This document shows positions 10,874 to 23,208 of a DNA stretch of 64,000 nucleotides, in pieces; the first letter of the stretch is position 1, and every line of letters starts with the position of its first letter. Origin of the DNA: Hyparrhenia diplandra (lineage: Eukaryota; Streptophyta; Magnoliopsida; Poales; Poaceae); the NCBI GenBank assembly GCA_015847255.1, contig JADLZK010011597.1:80459-144458 (forward strand). Direction: 5' to 3'. Both the position numbers and the translations under genes were made by a program. The notes beneath the pieces are model-generated. The model saw nothing but the letters and a program-made list of their open reading frames with translations, did no database searches and had not been told where the DNA came from.

Positions 10874-12227
10874 TGTTGGTAAACGTTATCCTACAAGAAT
10901 TATTTATAATTTGTATAGTGTTTAAGCGAGCAGTCACGGTGAGCACTTCACCCGAGAGGGTTAAATATCGAATCCACGAGGGGAAGCGGGTGAGGGTGAC
11001 TACGATCTAATCTTAATCGGGAGTAATACAAGACTAAAAAGGTTGAGGATATAGAGTGGATTACTAAGATAGATAAATCTTGATTCGGTAAGCAATGTTG
11101 ATAGAATTCTTATGGGGATGTACTCAAAGGAAAGCAAGGCCAAAACTCACTATTCCCCGATGGCGGTTCCTACGTGTCCTATCCAGCGGGGCGTGGAATC
11201 CAAAGGAATCAATAGTCTTTGTCACTACCACTAACTACCACGATCAGGAAGGTAGGGTGTATCTACGAGATACCCGAGCCCAAACACCACGTTTGCACTG
11301 CGAATAATACTCTAATCTAGGCGCCAGTTAAAAGTACTCCTAAGAGACTCGTAGACCAATAAGAATAATTATAAACAATAACTTACTAAAAGAAGAAATA
11401 AATTACGGAAGTAACTCCAAGTGTAGATTAACTTCCACTTAGAAGTACAAGTGTGAAGATAGCACAAAATTGGTAGGCACTTCCTCCTACTCCTTCCCTC
11501 TCTCTTATCTCTCTTGTTCTAAAGATTAGAACTAATGAGTTCTAATCCTCTTGTATTAGCTCTTCTAATGATGTTCTAATTATGCTTCTAATTACATTCT
11601 AATTCACTAATCTCTTAGAGAGAAGTTACCCTTACATTGGGGTACCTCTACAAGCGAGAGACAATGAGATAGAATGAATTGATAATGAATAATAATGATT
11701 AATTATGCTATGGGGTCGACCACAGGCTGCTTATATAGTCCGAGGTAGAGTAGCGGACAAGTAGAGTAGCGGACAAGTAACCAATCTCCACCATTGGATC
11801 AAACCGACCTCCAACAACGGTGTAGATACAACCTCAAGGTCGGTAGTGAACCGCCATAGAAAGGGAGAGGGCGACAGGTGGGACCCACGGGCGGCCGGCC
11901 AAAAAAAACTTTGGCGGCCGCCCGGTGATGGCTGTCTCCCCTCGGCCTCTGGTTCCTTACGGTGTTCTCTCGGTGCTTTCTAGAATGTTTTAGTTCACTT
12001 TTTCGGGTTGAGTTACTTCACGGCCAAGTCTCGTCATCACATGTCTTGTATATTCGGAACTTTCTCCATTATTTCTGCAATTATCTATTAAGTCCCGAAA
12101 AATATATAAATCACCAAAACTCATGGAATTATGTTAGTTAAAGCCCCTAGACTTATGTTGATATTTAAATTAAGCCCTTATTCATGTTTAATTGACTAGT
12201 AATTTTATGCTATAATAGGTGTCAACA
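10874..12227 (-). repeat. Element C 5' LTR
   Basis: 1354 bp direct repeat of 3826-5170, TGTTGG...CAACA, with a minus-strand TATA motif at 11730-11737. It ends at the 5-bp flank CCTGT (12228-12232). Confidence 0.9.
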
Positions 12228-12267
12228 CCTGTCATACACAAGGCCTACCTGCGCTACGACGGACCTA

Positions 12268-13220
12268 GGGGGTGTTTGGCATGGCTCGAGCTGAACTCCG
12301 GGCCAAAGTTGGCTGGAGCTAGCCAAACACCCCGACTCCACAACTCCATGGAGCAGCCTAAACTCTGGAGCTATAGTGCAAATGGATGCAGGTTTTGGAG
12401 CACCTCCTTTGCCGCCGATAAGTGGAAAATAACGGTTCGATCTATTCTATTTGCTTTCGCGAGACTCCATCGGCACCTCCCCTTCCCGCGAGCACCTCCC
12501 ATGTCAGCGCCGCGGCTCTCCCATGTCCCATGGCGGGCCCCTCGCCGGACCGCGGCGTGCCCTCGGCGAAGAGCTTGGGCCGGCGGCCGCGTGGAAGCAG
12601 GTCGGCGTGCCCACCGGCGGTGAGTTTGGGCTCGCCCGGTGTCGAGGGCACCCGGCGTCGACATGCTTCTGCGACCCGCGCCCCCGCCCATCCATCCGTC
12701 GAGGAGGTGCGCGCGCCCTTGGCGTCTCCGGCGGCGATCGTCTGCGGACGCATCCATGGAGGTGAAAGAACTCCGCCCGTGCCACTGCACGCTGCGCCTC
12801 TATCCCCGGCCTTGTTGGTAGCTCCTCTTCCCCACAGCGGCCCGTGAGCTCGCCGATGCCGCCACGCGATCGCCTCCCCAAACGCCGCCATGAGCTCCCC
12901 ATCCGCCCCTTCGGCGAGATCCACAAGGGCCCTCGTCGCGGGGCCGGCCATGGGGTAGCTAGATCTGGCGCCCTCGTCCTCGGTGTCGGGGGTAGGCGCG
13001 ATGATGTACTCCGCCCGAACCCACAGCGACGGAGGCTATCCCGTGCGCGATGTTGGGGGAAGAAGAAGAGGAAAGTTAAGCGGCAGGTGGGACCCACACG
13101 GGAGATGGAGCTGCTAGCCAAACACCCCAATTTGAGGCTGGAGTTTTGGAGTGGGCGGCTCCAACCGGAGTTTTGGAGTGGAGCTGCTCCAGCGGAGTTG
13201 GAGCCATGCCAAGCAGGCCC
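12268..13220. mobile_element. Non-autonomous TIR DNA transposon (PIF/Harbinger-like), 953 bp
   Basis: Terminal inverted repeats of 20 bp: left GGGGGTGTTTGGCATGGCTC, right (reverse complement) GGGCCTGCTTGGCATGGCTC. The flanks are CTA at 12265-12267 and CTA at 13221-13223, a 3-bp duplication. The GGGGGTGTTTGG start and 3-bp duplication fit PIF/Harbinger, although TAA/TTA would be more typical. The GC-rich core (12470-13060) has open frames on both strands but no transposase motif; these look like composition artefacts or a captured fragment. Confidence 0.7.
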
Positions 13221-16200
13221 CTAATCTTTGCCAAGGCGTTAGGGGGCGTAAAGTCTCGGACTTGTCGGCAACCCCCTCCTCTCGAGCCACCAAGTGAGCT
13301 GACCGAAGACGCCGCTTTGGGTGCCTCTGCTTGCGCCCGATCAAACCCAACTGACCACGCCTAGGAGGGACGTTAAGCGTACAAGTACCGACCCCCTAGC
13401 ATTCTCCACGAGCTTAGAGTGGCTCACGACCGGCGGAGCCTACTATATGAGCAGTGCGTTCAACTTCCGACCACATTCCGACAAAGTGAGAGTCCTTAAT
13501 CGATCGGGTGGAAGACCACAATATCCACCCAATCTAAGCATGTTTTATTAACCAAGTTCTCAAGCACCTTGTTAATCAGCGGCGTGATTAACCCAACAAC
13601 AATCCTCACAAGTGACCAGGAAATCGCGTCTCTTGCAATCATCATAAGCGAGCATTTATTTAACCTAGACTCCTAAATAGGATAGGACAACTTCAGCAAG
13701 GATATCTGTGCATCAACGGTTTCAACCACTTCCTATACTTAATGCAACATTCATAAAAGGACTCAACAAGTTAATTCGAGAAAGCATAGGGAAGTTCGGC
13801 ATGCTTAGGGGCTTGCCTTGAGAAAGTAGTAGGAGGAAGTTAGAGTCTTCTAGAAGCTAGAGTCACGGTCCTCCTTCTCCTGTGGGGTCTTTTGGCTGCA
13901 CTCGAGATGTTGAAGGTTGACCTCTGCTCCTTGATCTCCTCCCGAACTAACTCCTCCGATCCTGATATGCATGCATATGCGAGACCGATTAAAATTAATG
14001 CACGAAACATGCTTGTATATAAATAAGCTAGAATGATGGATGAATGCATTATGATGAATGATACTAGTATGTGGATATCTCTTCCGTAAAAACATAATTA
14101 CAACTACATAAGAAACCCTAATAATCTACATCAATCAAACACCTTATTTCACTAATACACGAAAATGACAGCTAGACATCTTTGTCACTAAACGATCACA
14201 CAAGGAGTTCTATAACTCCAAATGCAGCAAACGAATACTCGTTGGAAAGCTAACAAAATTATCTACCAAACATTCCATACCACCCTGACCTGATTCTGCC
14301 ATCGACAGCCTCAAAAACAGAGAAAACAGAGGCTTTGTTTTCGGACAAACTATAACTTACAACATCTACTATAAATCACTCAAGCATGCACTTCACCTAG
14401 GACCATTCCAGCAAGCAAGGCAAGTCATAATCTACCAAATAAACCTACTGGTCAAGCCAAAAGATGAACTAAAGCACATGAAATGACATCCCTAAAATGC
14501 AAGGCTAGAATTATACTAGTTTAATAAAAACATGTAACCAGTAAACTAACCACACTAACAGGTCCTTATTATCATAAGAACAAACAATAAAATTACCAAC
14601 ACACATTATTCTAATATAAACATGCATTTCTAGGCTATTTTCCATGCAACATAAATATGGTAAATACATAGCTACTTCAGAAAATTCTACAAAATTTACC
14701 AGAGCATCTTACTGTCCTAACAGGTCTACCATAAAAATTACAGAGCAAGAACATGCATATACTGTCCTACACAAAAATGACAAGATAACAATGAAACTAG
14801 GCATGAAAATACTTTGTACTATGAAAAGCATGAAACTGCCTAACCATGAACATTAAATGCTTCATAACAGTAACAACTACATGTACAAAAATTATCATGG
14901 CAAAAAACCCTAGTAATTATTTTTCTATGAATTTCCTAAGAAAGCATGGTAAATAGCACATAAATCAAAAATCACATTTCATCAACAGAACATAGCATAT
15001 ATGATATTTTTTGAGACTCTACATGCAAAAACATGAATATTTCATATAGGAACCACTATTTTATCATGCACCAAAAATAAGATATGCATTTCCCTATTTA
15101 CATGGCAATTAAAGCAATAAATACAAATAAATATAAAAACTATCAGAAAACCTAATCTCATATTTTTCTACTGTATATCTACTGATAATAATCACAACAA
15201 AATTTGTCCCACTCAAATCCGAGCTAAAAGCGAGCAAGTTATGAATTTAACAAGACATGCATGACAATGCGGAAAAAAAAAGCGAGAAATCAAAAACATC
15301 CTAACAAGCGGGGCCCGTGTGTCGGCCTCTCAAAGCGAGGAGGGCGGCGGAGGTCACGGCGGATCTTCCGTCGGTGGGTCTCGGCGACACCGAGCACACC
15401 TACGGACTCTCCATGGCGAGATCTATTGATTGACCGAAAAAAGCAAAATCGAACCCTAGAAGCGGTGGCGGCGGCGGGCGGCGGCAGCGGGCGTCGGCGT
15501 GCTCGCCCGTTTACGCGAGTCCAGCCAAGCTAGCGTGCGCATGGGTTTCACGGCGTCGGCGACTGGTCGGCTTCACAGGTTGAGGAACTCGGCGATGCAA
15601 AGGTGCTTTCGGCCGGCGGCGTCGGTCGGCCGGCTGCGGCGGCCGGCGGTGGCGGCAGCGTTTGGCGAACCACGGCATGGTGAGGGCTCAAGCGGGTGGC
15701 GTTGAGGCTGCAGCGGGGTGAAGCGGACCGGATGTGCACGAATGCCGCGGGGGGAGGCGACTCCGGCCAGGCGGCGCGGCGGCCGGCGCGGCACTCCGCG
15801 GGTGGCGGCACTGCGGTGATCGGCCGAAGGCGTGGCGTCGAGCGGCGGTCGTCCTACATGCGGTCCAGCGTGAGGAGCGGCTGGGAAATGAAATGGTCCG
15901 GCGGACACGGGAGCGGCCGCGGCCGGCTACGTAGCGGCGGTGGCCATCGGGCGATTTTTCGGCGGCTGACGCCCGATTGGGCTCTACCTTGGTTCTTCGA
16001 TGGTCAGCGGGGTCGAGGGATGTAGGGAAGCTAATGGAGCTAGAGGTGGGCTTGGATGGGCGGGGATGCGGTGGTGGTCGCGCTTGGGCGGCGGCAATGG
16101 GCGCGGCGGTCCTGGCGGCAGCTATTTCTTCTTCTTGTTCCTCGGTTTGGCGTGCGAGGAAGGGAAAGGAGGTGGAGTGGGTAGCACGGGAGGGGTTTCC

Positions 16201-16994
16201 CTTCTTCAACAAGGCGCGGCGCGCGGAGGGGGGGGGAGATCGCGCCACGCGGCGTGCGGCGCTTGCCAGACGCGGTCCCGGGAGTGACGGTGGCCCCTGT
16301 CGGCGCGAGGAGGCCGATAGGCCTGTTTTCTTTCCCCTCTCTCTATTTTCCTAATTACCTTGAAAACCGTGCTGATTTAGCAAAAGCTCCAATTGAATGA
16401 AATGTTCCTCGCGAAATTCTGAGCAAAACACCTATATAAACTTTTTCCTAATTCGGTTTGGTTTTGAAACTACGGTTGATCAAAGCGCGGCGACTCCGAG
16501 GTCAAGGAAACCCTAATTTGTATCCTAATTCAAACAAACTTTGAATTTTTGAATATGATCCACTCACTTTCATGCAACCGGCCTGTGACATCTTTTGTTC
16601 TACTCGAAATTAGCTACACAACTTGTGAAGAGTGCACCCACATGCAAGGTCTCTAGCTATGACTTTTGATCAAAACAAGATAAATCACTCGCAAAGTCAA
16701 ACTAGTTCAAATCAAGTCAAACTACCATTATAAAATCTAATTGATGAATATGGCCAACATCAACCTTGCTCTAAAACATCCTATAAACATTTCTACTAAT
16801 AAATAAAGATTAAACAACTCATTATGCAAACATTTCATACATGAAATGACGAGGCAAAGGATAGCAAGCAAATTGAATGCATTTAACATACAAATGACAT
16901 CTATCATTTCATGTGCATGAATGCATGCAACTATATGATGATTATGCCCATGAAATGTAGATGCTAATGACATGCTTAAAAACAGGGTGTTACA
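13221..16994 (-). repeat. Element B 3' LTR, proximal segment
   Basis: Continues the LTR after the TIR element and ends GGGTGTTACA against the polypurine tract. It includes a strongly GC-rich block (about 15290-16330) where open frames appear on both strands from composition alone. It is otherwise AT-rich and without genes. The right-hand LTR copy does not extend this far, so only one copy is available here. Confidence 0.75.
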
Positions 16995-17202
16995 AATCTA
17001 CCCCCTTAAGAAAATCTCGTCCCGAGATTTGTCGGTATAACCATTCGTTAGAAAATACGGGATAGACTTCTCGTAGATACTCCTCTGTTTCCCATGTAGC
17101 ATCCTTCTCCCCATGATTACTCCATAGAATCTTGTATAGCTTCCTTTGTCTTGTTACGAGTTGTTCTTTCTTTAGTATCCAATATTTGAATTGGCCTTTC
17201 AA
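16990..17202 (-). pseudogene. Chromodomain-like C-terminus of element B integrase
   Basis: Minus-strand frame with YKILWSNHGEKDATWETEEY, followed by L-R-E-x-Y-P-x-F. This matches the divergent chromodomain at the end of Tekay/Del integrases, thought to steer integration by binding chromatin. The stop lies just before the polypurine tract (16998-17008). The upstream half is in another frame. Confidence 0.75.
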
Positions 17203-17309
17203 AGTAGGTCAAGTCGGTATTCACCGGCATTTACGATTGGAATGCGCTCTTGGTGCACTCTCAAACATTTCTTCAATTGAGATACGTGGAAGACATTAAA
17301 GGCCCGATC

Positions 17310-17540
17310 TCAACTCATCGGATAGTTGTAGCGGTATGCCACGTTTCCTTTCCTTGCAACAATACGATAAGGACCTCTGAATCTAGGTGCTAACTTCCTT
17401 TTGACTCCAAAGCGCTGTGCTCTCTTCATTGGGAACACCTTTAGATATACAAAATCACCAACTCTGAATTTCAAAGGATCCTTGCGCTTGTCAGCATAGC
17501 TTTTCTGACGGGTTTGAGCTACGGCTAGATGTCGTTGCAC
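17310..17540 (-). pseudogene. Integrase C-terminal (GPY/F) module of element B
   Basis: Frame containing TRQKSYADKRKDPLKFRVGD, then a K-L-A-P-R-F-x-G-P-Y pattern, the GPY/F module that follows the catalytic core in chromovirus integrases. It is separated by frameshifts from the core (17731-18903) and from the chromodomain tail. Confidence 0.75.
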
Positions 17541-17730
17541 TGTCCTAACCTTCGTTACGCTTCATCAACGAAGTCAAGACCGAAGTAGGTTCTATCTCCG
17601 TTTCTACCCAATTCGAGGTGTTCTACATTTTCTACCATACAAAACTTCAAAGGGAGCCATCTTAATGCTTGCCCGATAATTGTTGTTATAAGTGAACTCT
17701 ACAAATGGTAACCATTTATCCCATGGGCCT

Positions 17731-18903
17731 TTAGCGAGATAAAACACATGCTCTCAACATGTCTTCTAGAATCGATTCAACGGGTTTGGTTTGTCCGGTT
17801 GTTTGCGGTTGATAGGCTGAACCACGGACTAGCTTTGTGTCTAAGGCTTCCTGTACACACTCCCAAAATTTATCGGTCCACTTTGGTCCTCGGTCAGACA
17901 CTATGCTCTTGGGTAAACCATGCAGACGAACTATCTGAGAAATGTAGATCTCTGCATACTGGTGAGGTTCATAGCTAATGCTGATAGGAATGAAATGGGC
18001 TACCTTGGTTAGTCTATCCACAATTACCCAAATAGTATCAAATCCATGCGAGGTACGTGGAAGTCCATCAATGAGATCCATAGTGATGTGATCCCATTTC
18101 CAATCAGAGATTGGCAAGGGTTGTAGTAGTCCAGCAGGTTTCATGTGAATGGCCTTTACTCTACAACAATTATCGCACTTGGCTACATGAGCAGCAATTT
18201 CCTTTCTCATCTTGGTCCACCAAAAGCGTGATCTCAAATCTCTATACATTTTGTTGCTACTTGGATGGTTAGATAAAGTAGACGAATGTGCTTCTGTCAG
18301 GATCTGTTCTCTAAGCTCTTTATCCTTGGGTACAACAAGGCGATTATCATACCATAAAACCTCATTCTCATCCATTCTGAAGTGTTTACTTGGCCCTGCT
18401 TTGAGCTTCTGCTTGATGAAAGAAATGCCTTTATCTGACTTCTGCCCTTCAATTATTCTCGCCTCTAGAGATTTTTGCACTTGTATGTTATGTAAAACTG
18501 CAGGGTGCATTAAACTAAACTTTTCTTCTGGCAAGGGTTGCTCGGTAGTACAATGTGCCTTCCGGCTTAAGGCGGCTGCAACGACATTCGCCTTGCCCGG
18601 ATGGTTGTGTACCTCCAAATTATAATCCCTGATTAACTCTAGCCATCTTCGTTGTCTCATGTTTAGCTGATCTTGAGTGAAGATATATTTCGGACTCTTG
18701 TGATCCGTGTAAATGTGGCACACATTACCGAGCAAATAATGGCGCCAAATCTTCGAGAGGGCATGCACTACGGCTGCTAACTCCAAATCATATGTTGGGT
18801 AATTTACTTCGTGTTTGCGTAGCTGGCGTGATGCATAGGCAATCACTCTTCCTTCTTGCATGAGTACACATCCCAGACCTGTACCACATGCGTCGCAAAA
18901 CAC
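17731..18903 (-). CDS. RNase H - integrase segment of element B pol (open for 390 codons)
   Basis: Longest open frame in the window. Residues 1-115: RNase H, with FCDACGTGLGCVLMQEG, YPTYDLELAAVVHAL and YTDHKS. The C-terminal motif reads NVVAAALSRK where relatives have NVVADALSR, so an acidic catalytic residue is missing. Residues about 210-260: integrase zinc-binding region (HSSTLSNHP ... CDNCCRVK). Residues about 270-390: catalytic core with Asp in ITMDLIDGLP and Asp in IVSDRGPKW, but GQTKPVES where GQTERVN is usual, so the third acidic residue is absent. Both losses could be decay or local base-call error. The enzyme would degrade template RNA and integrate cDNA. Confidence 0.85.
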   Translation of the reverse strand: MFCDACGTGLGCVLMQEGRVIAYASRQLRKHEVNYPTYDLELAAVVHALSKIWRHYLLGNVCHIYTDHKSPKYIFTQDQLNMRQRRWLELIRDYNLEVHNHPGKANVVAAALSRKAHCTTEQPLPEEKFSLMHPAVLHNIQVQKSLEARIIEGQKSDKGISFIKQKLKAGPSKHFRMDENEVLWYDNRLVVPKDKELREQILTEAHSSTLSNHPSSNKMYRDLRSRFWWTKMRKEIAAHVAKCDNCCRVKAIHMKPAGLLQPLPISDWKWDHITMDLIDGLPRTSHGFDTIWVIVDRLTKVAHFIPISISYEPHQYAEIYISQIVRLHGLPKSIVSDRGPKWTDKFWECVQEALDTKLVRGSAYQPQTTGQTKPVESILEDMLRACVLSR

Positions 18904-19858
18904 AACAAATGGCTTCTCTATATCCGGTTGTGCAAACCGAGCGGTTGTTAATAACTCGTAATGTACGAAAATTTTGTCTCACACTCGGTGTCCACACAAA
19001 CTTCTCATCCTTACGCAACAACCTTGTCATAGGCTTGGCGATCTTAGAAAAGTCATGGATGAATCGACGATAATACCCAGCTAATCCAAGAAAACTTCAA
19101 ATCTACGTAACAGAGGTCGGTGCCTTCCAATCCATGACTTCTTGAACTTTGCTCGAATCGACTGAAATTCCTTCTTCGACGGTACATGTCAAGAAATTGC
19201 ACCTTCTTTAACCAAAACTCACATTTGCTAAACTTAGCATAAAGCTTGTTTTCTCCGAGCCTGGCTAGCACAATTCGAAGATGCTTGCATGGTCTTCCTC
19301 ATTCATTGAGTATACCAAAATGTCATCAATAAACACGACCACGAATTTGTCTAACTTTCGGGCATGAATACCGAATTCATTAGGCACATAAAATGAGCTG
19401 GAGCATTTGTCAAGCCAAAGGACATGACAAGATACTCATACAACCCATATTTGGTCGAGAAAGCAGTCTTTGGGATATCTTGAGGTCTGATTTTTTTATC
19501 GATGATAGCTTTGAGCGAAGATCAATCTTGGAGAAAACTTTTGCTTTGGACAACTGATCAAAGAGAATGTCAATGCGTGGCAAAGGATACTTGTTCTTTG
19601 TGTCACCGCATTGAGTGGTCGGTAATCCACACACATCCTCAAAGATTGGTCCTTCTTCTTCACGAAAAGAGCGGGGACATCCCCATGGTGATGAACTTGG
19701 TCTAATCAAACCTTTATCTAGCAACTCTTGAATTTGAACTTTCAACTCAGTCAATTCATGGGGCGGCATCCTATATGGTCTTCTTGATATAGGCGTTGTT
19801 CAGCAGCGAAGCTCTATGGCAAACTCTACATCTCTGCCCGGTGGCAATCTGGCAAGTC
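18904..19858 (-). pseudogene. Reverse transcriptase domain of element B (several frames)
   Basis: Would copy element RNA into DNA. Pieces in different minus-strand frames give, from N to C: LLDKGLIRPSSSPWGCP, KNKYPLPRIDILFDQL and KVFSKIDLRS (19410-19769); the catalytic FIDD box (about 19318-19335, the YxDD equivalent); then KLYAKFSKCEFWLKK (19053-19271). The order and spacing are normal for Ty3/gypsy RT, but at least three frame changes interrupt it. Confidence 0.8.
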
Positions 19859-20627
19859 TTACGGAAAAACATCGGGAAATTCACACACCTTTGGTATATC
19901 CGAGATTCTGGTGACTTGTAGAGCGGCGAGACACGATTCAAATTGGGCGTTTGGGGGAAGAATTATTTGATGCTCCTTTCCATCATGAGGATCTTTCAAA
20001 AGGATGACCCTAGTCAGGGTGTCTATAATTACTCCCCATGTCTTCATCCAATTCATTCCCAAAATAACATCTAAACTCAGTCCTGGCAACACTATTAGAG
20101 TGGTCACGATCTCCAAATCCCCTACTTTGATCTTCACATTTCTGACAACTTCCCTGGTAAGTTGATCAGCTCCTGCTGAGCTAATACGATTACCATAACC
20201 CAAATCTGATATCTGCTCATTGTGTTCTTTGGCAAAAGCTTCGCTCATAAAAGAATGAGACGATCCAGAGTCAAACAACACAATAGCATTGTGATTGTTG
20301 ACTAGGCAAGTTCCAGCAGTTACAGACTCTCCTTCTAGACTCTCTTCAATGTTGGTGGAGTGAATTTGCCCAATCTTCTGCCTGTAGGGTTGGTTACTCT
20401 TGGGTTGTGGGCAAAACCGAGAAAAATGTCCTGGCGTCCCACAATTGTAGCACTTGTTGCGGGTAGAAGCACTATCAATACCATCGGCCTTTGCTCTTGA
20501 AGCGAGGTGTAATGTAAGCATTCTGAAGCGAGGATTCTCACACTGCGGCTCTTGTTGCAGTGGGGCATTTGGTTGGTAGGAGCTTGGAGGACTAATGAGC
20601 GAGAACCTTGTTCGACTCGAGCTAGAC
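19859..20627 (-). pseudogene. Zinc knuckle and aspartic protease of element B
   Basis: Frame 19859-20737 carries CYNCGTPGHFSRFC, a perfect CX2CX4HX4C nucleocapsid knuckle (about 20415-20456). Then comes LFDSGSSHSFM, the retropepsin active site (about 20240-20280), and VILGMNWMKTWG near residue 220. The protease would process the polyprotein. The segment is open through to the EFPDVFP motif that opens the RT linker. The knuckle and protease look undamaged. Confidence 0.85.
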
Positions 20628-21346
20628 TCAATTGGTCTCTTCTTGCTCTTGGCGGCAAGCATAAGCGTTGTTGCTCTCCTCTTGTAGCAAGCAGTCACTG
20701 ACAAACTCATTGAAGCTCTTCCTGAATGGGGCTCCAATAGTCTTCTTCATCTTGAGATTAAGCCCTCTTCTGAAGCTTGCTATTTTCTTCTCTTCAGTAT
20801 CCACCATATGTGGGGCATATCGGGACAAACGATTAAAGTCTTCAAGGTACGCAGTGATGGTCTCGTCATCTTGATTAAGTTTGATAAATTCACCCAACTT
20901 CATAGCAATCACACTTGGATGAATATAAGCGTCACAGAAAGCTGTCATGAACATATCCCAGGTAATGAGAGTATTAGCTGGGTAGGTGGCACGATGATTT
21001 CTCCACCAAATTCCGGCAGGTCCTTCAAGCAAATGAGCGGCATATTCAGCCTTCTGCACCTCAGTCAAATCCAACAATCTGAACTTTTCCTCAACTGAAA
21101 CCATCCATTCTTCGGCCGTTTGGTTCACTTGACTATGTGAACTTAGGTGGATTGGTTCCCTTGAATTCCTTGTATGGTTGGAGCCTATCTTACGCATTAT
21201 TGTTACGATTTCCTCCTCTACCTTGTGCGGTGTTGCGCGAGATGTTGCGCAACTCACCCGAAACTTCGTTAAAGAAGCGTTCTGGTTGTGGGGAGGTGGT
21301 GGTGGCGGTTGGTTGCTCCCTCCGGCACTGAGCGGGTTTTAACCAT
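20628..21346 (-). pseudogene. Gag capsid domain of element B
   Basis: The start is chosen at the ATG at 21346 (MVKTRSVPEGA), typical of chromovirus gag N-termini. A proline-rich stretch and a frameshift near 21270 follow. The capsid core is open at 20628-21257: WMVSVEEKFRLLDL, GPAGIWWRNH, WDMFMTAFCDAY and TAYLEDFNRLSRYAPHM, the Retrotrans_gag pattern. It leads in frame-shifted order to the zinc knuckle. Confidence 0.8.
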
Positions 21347-23208
21347 CTCGCATAATCCAACCAATAACAATTCTCGGATGATGTTGACATAGTGTAAATG
21401 CATCGAATTTAAAGTTACGCGAGAATTTATTGCGATAATAAATTCATTCAACAAATCTGAGGGTAACCATAAATCCAATGGCATCACACCCATCATCGCA
21501 ATAATCATGGTTGATACGGATTATATAGCAAATCACTTCTCCATCCAATGTATGCATAATCCAAGATTTAATATAGTCGTCGTGACCATGATATCGAAAT
21601 TGTGCACATTGCTTCACCAAGTGAAACTCTTCCATTAAACTCATCAAAGGCTAAATTACATCCGTAGGATCTGGTCACTTCAAGGTCTTCCGTGTCGATA
21701 GCTTCTTGAATAATGGGATCACTAGAGGTAGGGGTAGGTAGGTGGCAGGCGAGGATACGATCTTACTCCTTACGATAGCCATACTAGCTAATGCTAGCGG
21801 GATCTAAGGAAACGGTTTGCAACGACGAAACTCCTAGGGACAACAGGGGCATCACTAACGCCCCTGGTTGTCGTTGTCATCTCAATTTGAGCTTCATCTC
21901 ACGGCTTCTCATCCGGCACCTAGGAATGGTGAGGATCATGATAGGGTTGATAAAAATCCACTCTCGTAAAATCAGCTCATTTCTTGCCGACAAGTGATGA
22001 AACAAGATCCATTCTAGAAACAGAAAATAGGCGCCTCTAGCAAAGCCTCGGTTGTTCCACCATCCAAACTTATTAAGACATGAACTATAGCCTTGTTGAC
22101 AACTTCTTCAGGTGATGGTTCGTATTTGATGATAATCCAATTTCTCCAAACAGAACTATAGGGTAGGGCAGGAATGGAATGATTAATTCTAGTGATGATC
22201 CGGTCTACCTAGGATGCGGTCATCTATGGTTTGGGGTCTCTATACGATGACCCGCTTAACCATATGCGAAGACACTGAGAATGTGAAGCAACTTATCTCT
22301 AATGATACTCTTGCTCATCCGGGATAAAAGAGCTAATTGTAACAGATTGGGAAGATTGTGTGAGATTGAGAACGAGATAGGTCAGCTTAACAAAAAGGGA
22401 CAAGTATCACTAAGGGGAGAGACGGGAATAAAGGTGAGAAAAGAAATTCTTTTATTTCATTTTATTGATGCGGATGCATGAATGACATGATGCATGAGCG
22501 TATCTTACGCCCCCTCACTGAGAATAGGAAAGACAAGATACTACTCGTATAAATGGTGGCACATCTAACGTTCTCTCCAAAGAAAAATAAATCGCAACTA
22601 GTCGGTCTACACGATTTGTGTTGTTAGCATACCCTGCAATTTCATCTCAGCCCACGGTATATTTATGCAATGCATGAATTTAAATTGCATATACCGCTTC
22701 GTCAGGTCCGCCCGACGGCATCGCATACCTTGCGAGAAAAACACATTTTACACCCGGCACACCCTGTGTACCCATACACAAGTCTCTGGGGGCACTACCC
22801 CACCATGGAGCTCTCAAAACATTTTATTTTTACCCCTAGATCGGCGTTTGTCCGATCATGCTCTCACGACTCACATCTTACCTTGGGCGTAGAGGCATTG
22901 AACATCATTTATCCGGGGCGTAGAGGTATTTTCGATCCATGCATGACTACTCAAGTGAGTAGCCCGTCGCCTCTTGGCCGCACGGCAACCAAGCACAAAC
23001 AACAAAATATGATGCATAAACCCATCCCAAGTTAGTAAAGCCACATTTGTCCTTAATTGGGCATAAGGGTATGACCATGGCACTATTAATTTTGTAAATC
23101 TTTTACTCACACCACGAAAAGATTTTGTTTCGCAAAATTTTCACAAAAAGATTAGTGGTTCATTTTAATTTAAATACCCGGATCGGATTGTTAAGTACTT
23201 TTGAACTA
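21347..23208 (-). other. Element B 5' leader
   Basis: About 1.9 kb between the gag start and the primer-binding site with no recognisable coding region; short frames on both strands show no domain. Long leaders are common in this clade. Confidence 0.6.

Larger units (their letters stand above)
3826..12227 (-). mobile_element. Element C: complete non-autonomous Athila-related LTR retrotransposon nested in element B's LTR
   Basis: Two direct LTRs (3826-5170 and 10874-12227) start TGTTGG and end CAACA. They are flanked by near-identical 5-bp sequences, CCCGT (3821-3825) and CCTGT (12228-12232), consistent with a target site duplication whose one mismatch falls at a CTG site. The PBS complement (10850-10868) lies inside the right LTR and the polypyrimidine tract (5171-5185) inside the left LTR, so the element reads on the minus strand. 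The 5.7-kb interior has a gag remnant but no protease, RT or integrase. Confidence 0.9.

Noticed and set aside
12371..13130. Overlapping long ORFs on both strands (up to 208 codons)
   Set aside because: They sit in the GC-rich core of a TIR element, exist in nearly all frames and show Arg/Ala/Pro/Gly-rich low-complexity sequence. Composition explains them.
15261..16354. Cluster of ORFs on both strands up to 186 codons
   Set aside because: Same situation in element B's LTR.
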